Positions 21,620 through 33,992 of a stretch of DNA of 64,000 bases are shown here, one piece after another. The DNA comes from Davidsoniella eucalypti. Taxonomy: Eukaryota > Ascomycota > Sordariomycetes > Microascales > Ceratocystidaceae. The stretch spans positions 744,001 through 808,000 of the forward strand of contig RMBW01000003.1 of assembly GCA_004009845.1 (NCBI GenBank). The letters run 5' to 3'. Below the pieces are notes generated by a model, which saw nothing but the letters and a program-made list of their open reading frames with translations, searched no databases and was not told the DNA's origin. Made by a program: the position numbers and the translations under genes. How positions within the stretch are numbered: position 1 is the stretch's first letter; every line of letters begins with the position of its first letter.

Positions 21620-24116
21620 CTAAAGGGTCAGGCTGCTGATTTCGGCGCCGGCCACCACGTGATCAAATTCCGGCGTAGGCGGCGGCAGGTGACCAGTCTT
21701 AGTCATGATCCAGCATGAAGCGTACATGTTGACGCGGTCAATCATTGAGCCGGGGACACGGGCGCCGATACGCCTGGCCGAGAAGCCATGTGCCTCAAAG
21801 GTCTTGATGTACCACGGCGCGATAGCCGATGAGCGGAGCAGGACACGGCCGGACACGCGTAGGGCACGATTCAAGCGGGCAACCTGAGCGGCGGCCGCAG
21901 GCTCGGCGGGATCAAACCAGTCCATGCTGTCCATGACCACAGCCACGGTCAGGGATCCCGGTGCCAGGCGCGCAAGGACCTCCTGCAACTCGTCAGTATG
22001 GATGCGCAGGTTATCGAGAGCACCGGGGCGCGAGAGCCGGGCATGGGCGGCCTCGGCCTGATAGTCCAGCTGGCACCGCGGGCTGAAGTGGCCGGCCATG
22101 CAAACATAGTAGTACGGGTTGTCGGAGGCCAGGTGCGAGTTCTCGGCAACAGGGTCTAGCGTATTGACCATGTAGTGCCAGACAGCATGAGAGCGCGTGT
22201 TGCGGGCCGAGATAGAGCTCGAGACGGCAGCATGGTCAGCCTCGATCATGGCCAGCTGGTTCTTGGGGACGCCGAGGGCCGCCCATAGGAAACGCTCCTG
22301 AGCCACGACTAGACTGGACACTAGCGGCGATAGAAGTGCCGGACGGATCTTGTTGAGCCAGATCTCGCGCTGCTCAGCTAGAGTCTTGCTGCCCAGAACT
22401 TGCGCCACAGCCCGACGGACTCCAAAGACACGTGCTATCCAGCGCATGGCCCGGATGGCGTGGCGTGAGCCGCCGGTGTCGTACAGCCCGAGATCACGTG
22501 AGGTGAAGACGTGCGTGTTCTGCATCCAGTACTGCATGGCCCGCGCCGACAGATAAGGCGATAGTTTGCGCAGCAACAGTGAGCGGAACTCGCTGTGTTT
22601 GCCCTCACCGAAGAGCTTCCAGAAATCCGCATAGCTTAGTGCCGAATAGGCCGCCATCTTGAGTTCCAGTAGGTGGTTTTGTGTCGGGTTTAGATCGACG
22701 GCGTGAATACGGGCCGGGCTTTCCAGCGCATACGACAGGATGTTATCGCCGGCACTTGTAATGGCCAGCACGACGTCGTCGGTGCCTAACTTGAGAATCT
22801 CGCGGTCGGTGCGCGAGTCCTCCCACGTGAAAGCGTAGATATACTCGTCATTGAACTGCCGGTGCTTCTTTAGCTGGTCGTCGTAGTAGACACGCCACGG
22901 CCGGTTTTGGTAGAAAGAGGCCGGCAGTGGAAGACTAGCCACTGCGTTCTGATGTGCTACCTCGCTTCTGTACTCGTGCTGGCTAGCCTTAGCCTGGCCC
23001 TGTAAAGCCGTTTGGTCAACCGCCGGCAAAGCATCCTTTGTGCAACCCAGCCACAGATAGTATGGGATCCAGCCTAGAGTGGCGTTGCGTTCGTTCAGAC
23101 TCAACACTGTGCCGAAGCGGTACTCGAGATAGTCACGCCGGCCGGCCTCAAGACTGACTCGGTCGATCTCGAACCATGTACGCCAGAACACACGGCTCAA
23201 GAGGCTTACGTGGCGTCCGACAACGCCACCAGTGAAGTTGCGGAAGGCAAAGTCGCTCTTGTTTTGCACGTAGAAGTCGACGACGCCGATGATGCTGTTG
23301 GGCGCAAGCAGAGCATACATCGAATCGATCACCGAGTAGTAGTCGGGCTGTCAGATGGAATTGTTAGTCATATACATAGCACCACAATATATAGAGCTTA
23401 GTGTAACTTACGATCATTGATAGACTGTACGACATGGTAATTAGATCCGCACCACCGTTCTCTTCCATATCCGTCTCGTGATCTCCCAGGCGGAACTTGC
23501 GCGCATCTTCACACACCACCTCAACGTTCTTCCAGCCTAGCCGCTCAAAGCGTTGCCGCGCCACTGCGCACAGCGATGGAGAGAAGTCCACTAGATACAC
23601 CCTGCTGAAGAACGTCGGTACGTCGACAAACTGGCTCATCGACTCGATGTTGAAGCCCGTACCACCGCCAACATCGACCCAGACACGCCTCGTCTTGTCA
23701 GCGGGCCTCTTCTCCTTGCCGCCGGACTTGGCTGCGCTTAGGCTCATCTTGGCCTTGGCCTCGAGCTGGGCGGCCAGCAGCGCTAGGAGATCTTCTCTGC
23801 CCTTGAGCAGAGTGCCGCGTGTGGCATCGTAGACGCCGGCCTGCTTCGCGTAGAAGCTTTCAAGCGCGTCCTGTTGGTTGCCGCGGTTGTCGCCGTTGTG
23901 TGGCTTCAAGAAGCACGAATAAAAGAATAGAATAAATGACCGTAGAGTGCTCTGCTCAGTAGGGCTACTGTTGCCATTGACGTGTTTGTTGCGGCTACTA
24001 CTGGAAGTCAATGAAGACATGGCAAGGCCGCCAAATAGAGCCAGAGCGAGGCTTCCTAGAAGAGTCTTGTGTTGCTCCCAGTCCAGAGGCAGAATGTTAC
24101 CACCAAGAGAAGCCAT
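21620..24116 (-). CDS. BTA1: Betaine lipid synthase (DGTS synthase), BtaB-BtaA fusion
   Basis: Makes diacylglyceryl-trimethylhomoserine, a phosphorus-free membrane lipid, using S-adenosylmethionine both as 3-amino-3-carboxypropyl donor and as N-methyl donor. Two exons, 23412-24116 and 21620-23347 (64-nt intron, phase 0), give 810 residues. A hydrophobic segment lies near residues 18-36. The N-terminal half is a class I methyltransferase (VWVDVGGGTGFNIE, around residue 145), the BtaB-like part; the C-terminal half is DUF3419/BtaA-like (TWEDSRTDREIL, ITSAGDNILSYAL, HAVDLNPTQNHLLELK). This BtaB-then-BtaA order is the fungal one; algae have the reverse. In fungi the gene is typically induced by phosphate shortage; I found no CACGTG site in its upstream region. 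Confidence 0.95.
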
Positions 24117-26122
24117 GGTACTCTCTCATTGCGTTGCCTTCGGCACGAGAAAGTTAGAAATAGGAGATACGGGAAAGTAGTTCTTTGGGTATCAAACTAA
24201 TATGCTGATGTATAGCAATGGAATATAATGTGCTTGTTTGCGAGAGTCCAACAGTTGGTTGGTGTGGGTTTCGGAGAGTTGAAGGTTAGAGAGTGTAAAA
24301 GTAAGAATAGTAATCTGACGGGCAATCAAGTTCTTTTATACAGGTTTCTTTCTTGCAAGCCTCTTCATATAACCAAGAGTTCACCTACCTAGCGCAATAG
24401 TTTAAGTCCATGTACTTCCTCGTCCCCCGCTTCTGCGTTTCTCCGGAATAACAAACTTAACCTGACATGTGCCCTTGTTGAGTTTCCATATATTGATTGC
24501 ATGTAACTCTATCATCTCCCTGATCGTGACTCTGCCATTCCTTTAGCCAGTAACAGAACAAACATGTGCCGTAATACGTCAACTGAGTGGTCTTCTCGTC
24601 ACATAGACTAAGCTACGAGGGGAAACAGTCCATTGGTCAATCGTCGCGCCCCAATGGGTCCGTGTAAGCTGTCCAAGCTAGCTACTGTGTAGGACATTCG
24701 CAGGTGAGTCTAGCTGGCTGGTGTTAGATATGGACTGCAGTTATGCAAGCCTGCTTCCTTTAGGGGGCACTACATCCCGAACTGTAAGCTAGCAGCTATA
24801 TCCTGGCACTTTCTACCCCACATGTTTTGCCGTGACTTCTAAACAGACTTGTTGTGTACCTGAGATAAAGACAAGAATGTGTTCTTGGGATCAAGTAGGA
24901 GCAATGCTTAGCTAGGCGTTGTTGCTTGCCACTAGCTTGGCAAAGATGTCTCTTTTTAGGACTACTTTCTAGCCAATGGGCAAAGCATGTGGTCTGAGAG
25001 CGTGGGGTTGAGTCTAGAGCTGTGGTTTCGAGTCTAAGGGTCGAGGATCGCATTAGAAGGATAGTTCCAAGGCAGAGCAGAACATTTGACTGCTAGGACT
25101 GACGACGGGATTACTTTTAGTTTAGTTTCAAGCCTACAAGCTACCGGCTTGAGACTAAGGTAGATATAGTCGAGACTAACAAAGACCTCTCAACGACTAT
25201 AAATAGAGAAGAACAGAGAGTGTTGATGCCTTGTAGTTGCAGGAAATGTGCTCGAGGCTGTAACATGTTCTCTTCTCTCTTGTCGTACTGGCCAATCAGA
25301 ACGCCTCAATCTCACATGTGAGTTGCCTACTTGGGAAAGGCGTCGTCTAAGCCAGGGTGAATCAATATCAGCCTGATTGTATCCAGGACTGTTGAAGTGA
25401 GCTGTGCTTGGTTTTAATCACGCTGCTTGTGTTTCCTGTTGTAATTACTTTTGACTTCTGTTCAGCTGATCTGTTGAATCGATTCTATCCATAGCTTCTT
25501 GATCGCCTCGTGCCTGCAATAATTGAAAATCACAATGAAGCTGTATGTAGAACGATATGGAGTTTTTTCTTCTTTCTTCCAGTAATAAATACGCCAACAA
25601 CACTGAAATCTTTCAATGGTAATTCATGGTTTTTCCTTCGTTCTTCTCCTACAAAGTACAGTAGTCCATATGCGTCGTGGAAGAAGAAGTCATGCTTTCG
25701 AATAGGTCAAATTACCCAGCTAAAGCTAGGTCACATGACGTCAAGTAGCTTTCAAGCTCCCACAACATTAAAAATGTGGGTCTAGCTAGACCTTAGTCGC
25801 AAAATAGCTTGTTGCTTGTTGACGTTCAGCCTTGTCTGATTTCTTAGTTTTGCGACAACGTCTCTCGATTTCGGATTGCGGAAAGCAAAACTCGAGCCTC
25901 GTCTCCGTTTTCATTGCGCATTCGAGTCTATCCATCGGCGCGACTGTAGCTTTATTGATTTTATAAGTATCAATTCGTCTTCTTTTTGCAGATTCCCGTT
26001 TGCAAGCTCTAATTTATCTTCCTCGATTCTATTCTTCCAATCTCTTTACCCCCCCTCGTCGCTAATTTGCTTCAGGCCAAAGCACCGATATATCACCACC
26101 ACAAACTACCCTCTCCCACATC
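24117..26122. promoter_or_regulatory. 2 kb divergent region between BTA1 and ADA3
   Basis: Carries both 5' flanks. The middle (about 24560-25330) differs in texture from ordinary promoter sequence: many CTAG/AGCT words, repeated GAGTCTA words (near 25013 and 25031) and a hairpin at 25122-25158, possibly an old transposon remnant. No open frame with a recognisable domain. Confidence 0.5.
25122..25158. repeat. Imperfect inverted repeat (13-bp arms, 11-nt loop)
   Basis: Left arm 25122-25134 (TTAGTTTCAAGCC) and right arm 25146-25158 (GGCTTGAGACTAA) pair at 12 of 13 positions around an 11-nt loop. It lies in the spacer between BTA1 and ADA3. It could be a foldback remnant or an RNA hairpin; nothing shows that it is transcribed. 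Confidence 0.55.
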
Positions 26123-28216
26123 ATGCCTCCAAGCTCTCAGCAGGGCCCCGGCAAAAAGGTCGGGCCCGGCAGCATCCAGCGTCAGCGTAGCCGGAACACA
26201 ACTCCGAGCTCTGGCGCGCCGCTGCTGACCGCAAACCTGCCCCCCATCGAAGCTATCGACACCGAGTACTTGGATGTCCGCGTGGAGCACATGCGCAACA
26301 TCACTTTCGATGACATTATCGACCAAAGCGCCTCGACAGCCCTAATCCCGGATTCGAAATCGCTCGATGGCATGATATCACGGCTCGAAAAGCTGCAGGA
26401 AATTGTTGAACGTCGCTCAATGTTTTGTGACCGTGGCATGCGTAGACTGGCAAGTGCTCGTAAGGGTCGCACTGATGATACTGGCCCAGATGCTACCGAA
26501 GAGCGCCGTGATGAAAGCAAGGCCGACAAGCGTAATAAAAAGAAGCGCAAAGCTACCGACTCTCTTGCCGTCCCAGAAATTAAGATTGGTAAGTTTTCTT
26601 TCACTTTTTTTTTTTCGTCACACACAAGTGATTGCCGTCATCACATGCCTAAACATAGGCTCTTTTCATCCGCATTCAATTGGGCGTTGATTTGTAAATT
26701 GGCCTACTCGGCCGTTAAATCATACTATTATGCGTCATAGTCTAACATTTAGCTACTTATAGAACGGTCGTCTCCGGCGCGCGACTCTGGGAAGTCATCA
26801 AAGAACAACCGTAATGCAGACAATTTGCACTCAACCCGCTCACGTTCAGGCTCGCCCGACAAAATGGACGTGGACAAGGATACAAAGGAGGATGAGGAAG
26901 AAGAAGAGTCTAGCTCCGATGAGGAAGATCCCCGACCTGTGCGACCCGTCCCTCAAGCTATGACATTTGGCGAGGATCCCTCGACTTTCCCCGATCCGAC
27001 TATCTACCACATCCGCGAAACCGACAAAAACACCCCCATAGAACTGAAAAAGCAAATATTCTCGGTGGCCGTCTTCCCTAAGACTGACTTGGCTGATCTG
27101 ATTGCTGGCGATCCTCCGGATAGCGACTACAGTATCGCCAAGCCGCAAAATCAGATATCTTTTTCAACCTTCTCAGGCTATACTGAACCATACTTTCGGC
27201 CTTTTACTGAAGAAGATCTTGGATTTTTGCGGGAACGCGGCGATAGAGTTACACCATTTCATATGCCCAAAAAGGGTAAACGACATTACAGCGAGATTTG
27301 GGCTGAAGAAGATGGCAAGAATGTTGATACTCCATCACAAACCCTAGCACCCAATCAGCCACGAGGCAGTATCGAACATATGGATGACAGCGTAGCTGAA
27401 ACCGATAAGCTGTCTATTGGACCGCTCCTCACGCGGTTATTGCAAGTCATGCGACCCGAGGGAAGAGGGACAGGGGCCGACGAGAAAACTTCCAATGGCG
27501 ACACCACCATGATAAACGGCGATAACCACAGCGAGGCTAACGGCGATATGGGCGAAGCAACAATACCAAACGGCCAGTTTCCTCCAGCAACACAGATGCC
27601 AGACTCCAACACAGAGAATTGGAAAAGGGCCATACATCCTAAACTTGACTACACGCAAGTTGATGATCGCCTGAAACAGGAACTCAGGCACATTGGATTT
27701 CTGCCCCAAGACGGAAGTTTCGAGAATGAGTATGATGGCCACTTCGATGATGAGGTCACTGGCCGACTTCGTTTTTTGCAAAAGAGGCTACGGCAGCAAA
27801 TACTCATCAACGGTGCTCGTAAAGCCAAGCTGATGGAGGCGGTTAAGGAGCGCATGGCTTTCCAAGAATATCAGACTATTCTCGAGGATCTGGACACCCA
27901 AGTGCAAAATGCCTACCTCAAACGAACCCGCACGGTTGGCAAGAGCAAGAAGAACAAGCGTGTTGGCGGCGCTAGCGGTGGTAATCATGCATCAGCTGCC
28001 GGCACAGCTCGCCCTGGAATCGGCGATGTAGCCAAGACGGTCATGGAACGTCGTCGCAGATGGATGGATACTATTGGTTCCGTCTTTGAAGACGACAATC
28101 TAGTCAAGGTACCTCGCAACGACGAACCAGGAAGCTCAGTGTTTAAGACGTCGGAAATGGCAGAATTGATCGAGCGCGAGAAGGAGCTTTGGGATGAGGA
28201 AGTCGATGAGGAGTAG
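26123..28216 (+). CDS. NGG1: SAGA histone acetyltransferase adaptor Ada3/Ngg1
   Basis: Subunit of the SAGA/ADA coactivator complexes that bridges Ada2-Gcn5 to the rest and controls nucleosome acetylation in the nucleus. Two exons, 26123-26588 and 26763-28216, intron 174 nt (GTAAGT...TATAG), 639 residues. The N-terminus holds the conserved [20 protein letters not shown] helix (about residues 53-72), then a basic linker with KKRK and an acidic patch after the splice. The middle has the [18 protein letters not shown] and [10 protein letters not shown] blocks. The C-terminal Ada3 domain (about 445-555) starts at [11 protein letters not shown] and includes the [13 protein letters not shown] helix. 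Assignment is from these motifs. Confidence 0.93.
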
Positions 28217-29465
28217 AGTTCTCATGGAAACCAAGACAACCATATTGCACAAGATCGGGTCATGACGAGGAAGATGAAGAGAACAAGAAGCGAGAATATC
28301 AGCCAGAGAGCAATACGTTTCGGACCCGTCAGAGTCACTCCCGAGTCCGTCGCACATTCTATGCTTCCAATCGTTCTTCCTGATACGCCGCCACCCGAGC
28401 GTAACATGAACAGCACGTCATCCGCACAAAGGCCATAGGTGTACTGTAAATACAAGTACAGCCTTAACAATTTTTTGAGGTAGCAGCTGCGAGACTAGAA
28501 GTAATCGGATCCGTATCTACGGCTGGGTTTGCAGAAGCAAACGAGAGAGAGCAACAAGCAGTCTTTTTCTGTCTACACCACATGGCACAGGGGCATACTA
28601 TCGCGCTCACTCCCAGACACACGCACATTGTATCATTCAAAATACACATTAGTTATAGCAGCGTTGTTTCTTTGGTGGCGTTAATTGGTGAAAAAAAAAA
28701 AGGGACGGGCTCAGGCTATATTGGGAGCAATGGGTAAACACAGCACATCAAACTTAATATAGTATCAACAGTTTACACATTTGCATGTTTTAGCCCTCGC
28801 ACCAAGAGTTGATAATGCCGATGTGACTCTACGTGCAGTGAATGTTCTATAATTCGCACTGTTATACAGGAAAGCTTATCGGCGCCTGCCGTTTTGCTAC
28901 TATCGCCGTGCATGTATTCAGGGCGTACAAAGCTTGGCAATAACTAAAACGAGAGGAAAAGTGACAGAGATCAATAATTATGTTGTGTCCACTAAATCCA
29001 AATGCACAGGACCAACTATGGGTGGATTTGGAAATTGATGCCTTTACTTCAATGTGGAAATCAGACCATCCAGATAACGAAATATATCTGACTCAAAGAA
29101 GCAAAAATAAGCCGCTCAAAAGACAAGAAGTCAAAAGTCTGGATTCTGGCTTTCTTTAGGCTAATAAATTTCATGTAACTTGCAAGGGGAGAAAAGAAAA
29201 AAATATATATATATTTGAAATAAAACAATACAAAGAGTCCAGCCGATGGCCAAACTGACATACAGATGTATTACTAAGAAAAAATATATTCCTTGCTAGC
29301 TGAATAAGGAAAAAAAAATGAAAAAAAGTGGCCTAGCCATGCGATTTTCGCAGGGATTAATTCGAATCTAGGCTTTGCTATCTGGTTATTATTATTATTT
29401 ATCATTTTACGTCTTTATGTGGTTTATCATACAAATGCAGGTTTTAACTACTATCAGCAACTTTA

Positions 29466-29472
29466 CTTATCA
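29466..29472 (-). promoter_or_regulatory. TGATAAG, GATA-factor site upstream of urease
   Basis: Reads CTTATCA on the plus strand, a full HGATAR word, about 550 bp before the urease ATG. AreA/NIT2-type GATA factors activate genes for secondary nitrogen sources when preferred nitrogen is lacking. Confidence 0.35.
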
Positions 29473-29507
29473 GAGCAACAAAATTGGAGTGCCGAGTCCA
29501 GGACAAA

Positions 29508-29513
29508 AGATAG
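29508..29513 (+). promoter_or_regulatory. AGATAG, GATA-factor word
   Basis: HGATAR match 42 bp from the previous one; paired GATA words within about 50 bp are typical of strong AreA/NIT2 response elements. Confidence 0.3.
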
Positions 29514-29854
29514 GCAGCTTTTTTGGTCTCAATTTTTTCATAGGCGGTGGGGGACGTGAATTACGAGCATGATGTGCTGTAATTATAGGCCATTAGCTTG
29601 CTTAGCCTCCATAACGTTTGTAGTAGAATGGATAGCTAACTGTATAACCAAGGTAAGCAAAAAAAGCTTCCTCCGGATCTTGCTATAGCGGCAAAAGGCC
29701 TTCCCTTGGCTACGATTTCCTCCCTCGGTTTTCTTTTTGTCTTCTTCTAACTAGTGGAATTTCAGAGCCTTTTTCTCCTTCCGGTTTCCCTTTTTTTCTT
29801 TTCTTTTTCCTTTCCTTCTTGCTTGGTTCTTCTTCCCCTTTCGTAGCTGTTGCT

Positions 29855-29861
29855 CTTATCT
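29855..29861 (-). promoter_or_regulatory. AGATAAG, GATA-factor site, with AGATAA at 29880-29885
   Basis: Reads CTTATCT on the plus strand, 157 bp before the urease ATG, with a second word (TTATCT, 29880-29885) 19 bp further on. The pair sits at core-promoter distance and is the best placed of the GATA words. Confidence 0.4.
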
Positions 29862-30017
29862 GAACCCCCCCAGAAATCGTTATCTTTCGTAGCCAGCTCC
29901 GTTGATTTACTGCCTCCTCTTCTTTCCTAGCATCGATATCTGTCTTTTTTGGCTTCTCTCGGTGTTTAGCTTTGTATAGATCAAAAATCTACTAGTCAGT
30001 TGTCTTAGTCAGCAACG

Positions 30018-32843
30018 ATGCATCTAGTCCCTCGAGAGGTGAGTGCCCTTATGTATACTTACCTGCTGCTATATATAAGTATAGATAAGCTAAACTCTCG
30101 GTCCATAGCTCGACAAGCTTGTCATCTCGCAGTTGGGCTTCTTGGCTCAGAGAAGACTAGCCCGCGGTGTGCGTCTCAACTATGCTGAGGCCACTGTAAG
30201 TCGCCTATACCCTTTTACATGTCTATTCTCTCTTCTCGCTAGAGCAGCCGTAGTTAACCGTGGAGACACACCGCCCTAGGCCCTGATTTCAAGTAACTTA
30301 CAGGAGCTCATCCGCGATGGTCAGCACACAGTGGCCGACCTAATGGCCATCGGCTCAGGCATGCTAGGCCGGCGTCACGTGCTTCCTGAAGCCATCAACA
30401 TGCTGCATGAGATCCAGGTGGAAGGCACGTTTGTCAACGGCACGTATTTGGTGACAGTGCACAACCCCATCAGCACAGACGACGGCAATCTTGAACAGGC
30501 GCTCTACGGCAGTTTCTTGCCTATTCCCAGCAACGACCTATTCCCGCTATCAGCGGACCCAGAGGCAGTAGCCAAAGCCAAGCCTGGCACAGTGATCGCC
30601 GTCAAGGGACCGGTGACGCTCAACGAGGGCCGCAAGCGGATCCGTCTGACAGTCAAGAGCCGCGGTGACCGGCCAATCCAGGTGGGCTCACACTACCACT
30701 TCATCGAGGTCAACCCGAAGCTAGAGTTTGACCGCGCGCGGGCCTACGGCTTACGCCTAGACATTGCAGCCGGTACGTCGGTGCGTTTCGAGCCGGGCGA
30801 TGAGAAGACGGTGACACTGGTAGAAATTGGCGGTCTCAAGGTCATCCGAGGTGGCAACAATCTAGCGTCGGGCGGCGTCGAACACTGGCGCACCGAAGAG
30901 ATTGTGCGGAACTTGGTGGCGCGGGGCTTTAGTCACGCAGCGGAACCAGCGGCCGACCTAGCACTAGCTACGCCATATGCCATGACCCGGGCGGCCTATG
31001 CCGGCATGTTCGGCCCATCGACGGGCGACCTGGTGCGACTAGGCGCAACAGACCTCTGGGTCAAGGTTGAGAAGGACTACGCAGTGTATGGCGACGAGTG
31101 CAAATTCGGCGGTGGTAAAACACTTCGCGAGGGTATGGGACAGGCATCCGGACGGTCAGACGCCGAGACGCTAGATCTGGTGATCACCAACGCGCTAGTC
31201 ATCGACTACACGGGCATCTACAAAGCCGACATCGGCGTCAAGGAGGGCATCATCGTTGGTATCGGAAAGGCTGGCAACCCGGACGTCATGGACGGCGTCT
31301 CTGCCAATATGATAGTTGGTAGCTGCACGGACGTCATTGCCGGCGAGGGCAAGATAATCACAGCGGGCGGCATCGACACGCACATCCACTTCATCTGCGC
31401 ACAGCAGGCAGCAGAGTCGCTGTCGGCAGGCATCACGACGATGCTGGGCGGTGGCACTGGACCCAGGTAAGAAGAACGGCGACGAAGATAAAGAAGTTCA
31501 GCCAACATGGGGTCAGACTTGAGCCGCATCAGGGTAGTATCGCTTAGCTAACACGACGCTCCTCTGTCTAGCACTGGCACCAACGCCACCACCTGCACAC
31601 CCGGCAAGCACTACATGTCACAGATGCTGCAGGCCTGCGACAAACTGCCTATCAACATTGGCATCACTGGCAAGGGCAACGACTCCGACCCGCGCGCGCT
31701 CCGGGAACAGGTCCTGGCCGGCGCCTGTGGCCTCAAGTTACACGAGGATTGGGGCACGACGCCGGCAGCCATCGACGCCTGTCTGACGGTGTGCGACGAG
31801 CTGGACGTGCAATGTCTGATTCACACGGACACCCTCAATGAGTCGGGCTTCGTCGAGTCAACCGTTGCGGCCTTCAAGAACCGGGTCATCCACACGTACC
31901 ACACCGAGGGAGCCGGTGGTGGCCACGCACCCGACATCGTAAGCGTCGTTGAGCACGCCAACGTCCTCCCATCGTCGACCAACCCAACACGGCCATTCAC
32001 AAACAACACGCTGGACGAGCATGTTGACATGCTGATGGTGTGCCACCACCTGTCCAAGAACATCCCCGAGGACGTCGCCTTTGCCGAGTCACGTATCCGT
32101 GCCGAGACCATCGCCGCCGAGGACGTACTTCACGACCTCGGCGCCATCAGCATGATTTCGTCTGACTCGCAGGCCATGGGCCGCTGTGGCGAGGTCATCC
32201 TACGCTCGTGGCACACTGCTCACAAGAACAAGCTGCAGCGAGGCCTACTGCCCCAGGATGAAGACTCCGGCGCCGACAACTTCCGCGTCAAGCGCTACAT
32301 CTCCAAGTACACCATCAACCCAGCTATCGCCCAGGGCTTCAGCCACATCGTTGGTAGTGTCGAGGTCGGAAAGCTAGCCGATCTCGTGGTCTGGGACCCC
32401 GTTTTCTTCGGCACCAAGCCCAGCCTAGTGCTCAAGGCCGGCATGATAGCCTATGCCCAAATGGTATGTTGACATGCACCATATCTACACCGTACATGCC
32501 CACTAACTTCTATCTCTACTAGGGCGATCCCAACGCCTCTATCCCCACCGTCCAGCCCGTCATCTCCCGTCCGCAGTTTGCGCCTCTGACGCCGAACACC
32601 TCGGTGCTCTTCCTGTCCAAGGCGTCGATCGAGGCCGGCATAGTCGAGTCTCTAGGCCTCCGCAGCCGCATCGAGGCCACGATTAACTGCCGCAACATCT
32701 CCAAGGACGACATGAAGTTCAACGACTACAAGCCCAAGATGAAGGTTGATCCGGAAAAGTACACTGTCATTGCCGATGGCATGGAGTGCAAGGCCGAGCC
32801 GGCTGATACGCTGCCCATGACTCAGGCTTTCTTTGTCTACTAG
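30018..32843 (+). CDS. Urease (single-chain, nickel-dependent)
   Basis: Hydrolyses urea to ammonia and carbamate in the cytosol, letting the fungus use urea as nitrogen. Five exons: 30018-30038 (7 codons), 30109-30195, 30280-31466, 31572-32463 and 32523-32843; introns 70, 84, 105 and 59 nt; 835 residues, the usual plant/fungal length with gamma, beta and alpha domains fused. The exon-3 start at 30280 restores the conserved [14 protein letters not shown]. The nickel site is intact: His404, His406, carbamylated Lys487, His516, His542 and Asp630, plus flap Cys589, each three less than jack-bean numbering. Activity needs the accessory proteins UreD/F/G, not present in this window. The upstream region has GATA words. 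Confidence 0.97.
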
Positions 32844-33992
32844 TCTTTGTCTACTGGAGAATCGAGGAAGCTGGTACATGAGGAAAATACGACGCAAAAG
32901 ACGGTTGAGAAGGGGTGCTAACAATGCTGCTATGAATTTGGGGGAGTTTGGTTTTTTTGTTTTCTTTTTTACTATACATTAGTTGATTACTTTTTAGAGA
33001 GAGTTTTGCAACCTTTATTGTTCGTCACAGGCAGAAAAAAAACCAAAAATACAATGCAAAATATCACAAATATAAAAGTGTGAAAAAACCAACGCACTTT
33101 TAGCCTTCTCAGTAGCTTCAGTGCACCCTGAAGAATTTAAATAATGTTACAAAAGCTTTGTTCTCACTTACACACTAGTAAAAAAAAAAAAAAGCAGAAG
33201 AAAGTTTTAGTTATAATATATTGGTTTTGTAATTTCAAATTCATGTCCGTCATTAAACGTACAAACACACCAAACCCACGCCAATAACTAGAATATAAAA
33301 AATAAAAATAAAAGATAGAAAGAAATAGTATGATGCAGACTCAGAAAGTCGAGGAACTACTTTAGACGTAAAAAAGCCTCATTGAGAGTAAAAACTCATT
33401 CAAAAAAGGACTCTTCTTCTTTTTTTTCTTTTCCCTTTTACTTTTAAAAAAGACAAAGACAGAAAGAAAAGAAAGAGAAAAGAAAAAAAAACAAGTACTA
33501 AGGATAAATACATGACATGAATGACAGGTGACAAATAATGAAGAAAAGGAAAATCAAAACTCCAGGTATCGCCAACAACAAGAAAGAAGCCTGAGAAATA
33601 TAAAGGCATCAAACTGAGAAAAATGACAAAACAAGCTCCCAATAGCGCAACAAAAAGGACGCCTAAATGCCCAAAAGATAGATGAAAAAGAAGAGATCCA
33701 AGTAAGGTACCAGTAAAACAATAGCAAAAGTTATGCTTAACAGGCTCTGCACGAAAGAAGAACAAGAAAAGAGTAATGGAGGATGGGGGTATAAGAGATA
33801 AGACCAAGGACAACACTAACACCGACACTGTTTTAACGATGCATTTTTACTCTACAGATATGCAAGATGACAACAATAATCATGCAACCCAAAGAGAGAG
33901 AAAAAAAGCATTACATTTTGAAGGCTTTTTTTCAAAAAAGAAACAAGACATGACAACGCTTGTTTTTGAATTTTTGAGGGTTTTTTGTTCTT
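32844..33992. other. Convergent 3' spacer, 1.1 kb
   Basis: Between the urease and HMG-box stop codons. Very A-rich on the plus strand with poly-A runs (33180-33194, 33411-33495). Frames such as 33400-33828 (-) arise from poly-T coding for Phe/Leu and are not credible genes. Confidence 0.6.

Larger units (their letters stand above)
28217..30017. promoter_or_regulatory. 1.8 kb spacer upstream of urease
   Basis: 3' flank of ADA3 followed by the urease promoter. Contains AT-rich tracts (29190-29220) and several GATA-factor words, listed separately. Pyrimidine-rich sequence (29740-29850) precedes the urease start. No additional gene recognised. Confidence 0.5.

Noticed and set aside
30196..30303. 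Urease intron 2 ending at CAG 30303
   Set aside because: That model deletes the conserved ALISSNLQ segment; the acceptor at 30279 restores it in frame.
33400..33828. 142-residue minus-strand frame rich in Phe/Leu
   Set aside because: Composition comes from poly-T/pyrimidine tracts in an A-rich 3' spacer; no signal or family pattern.
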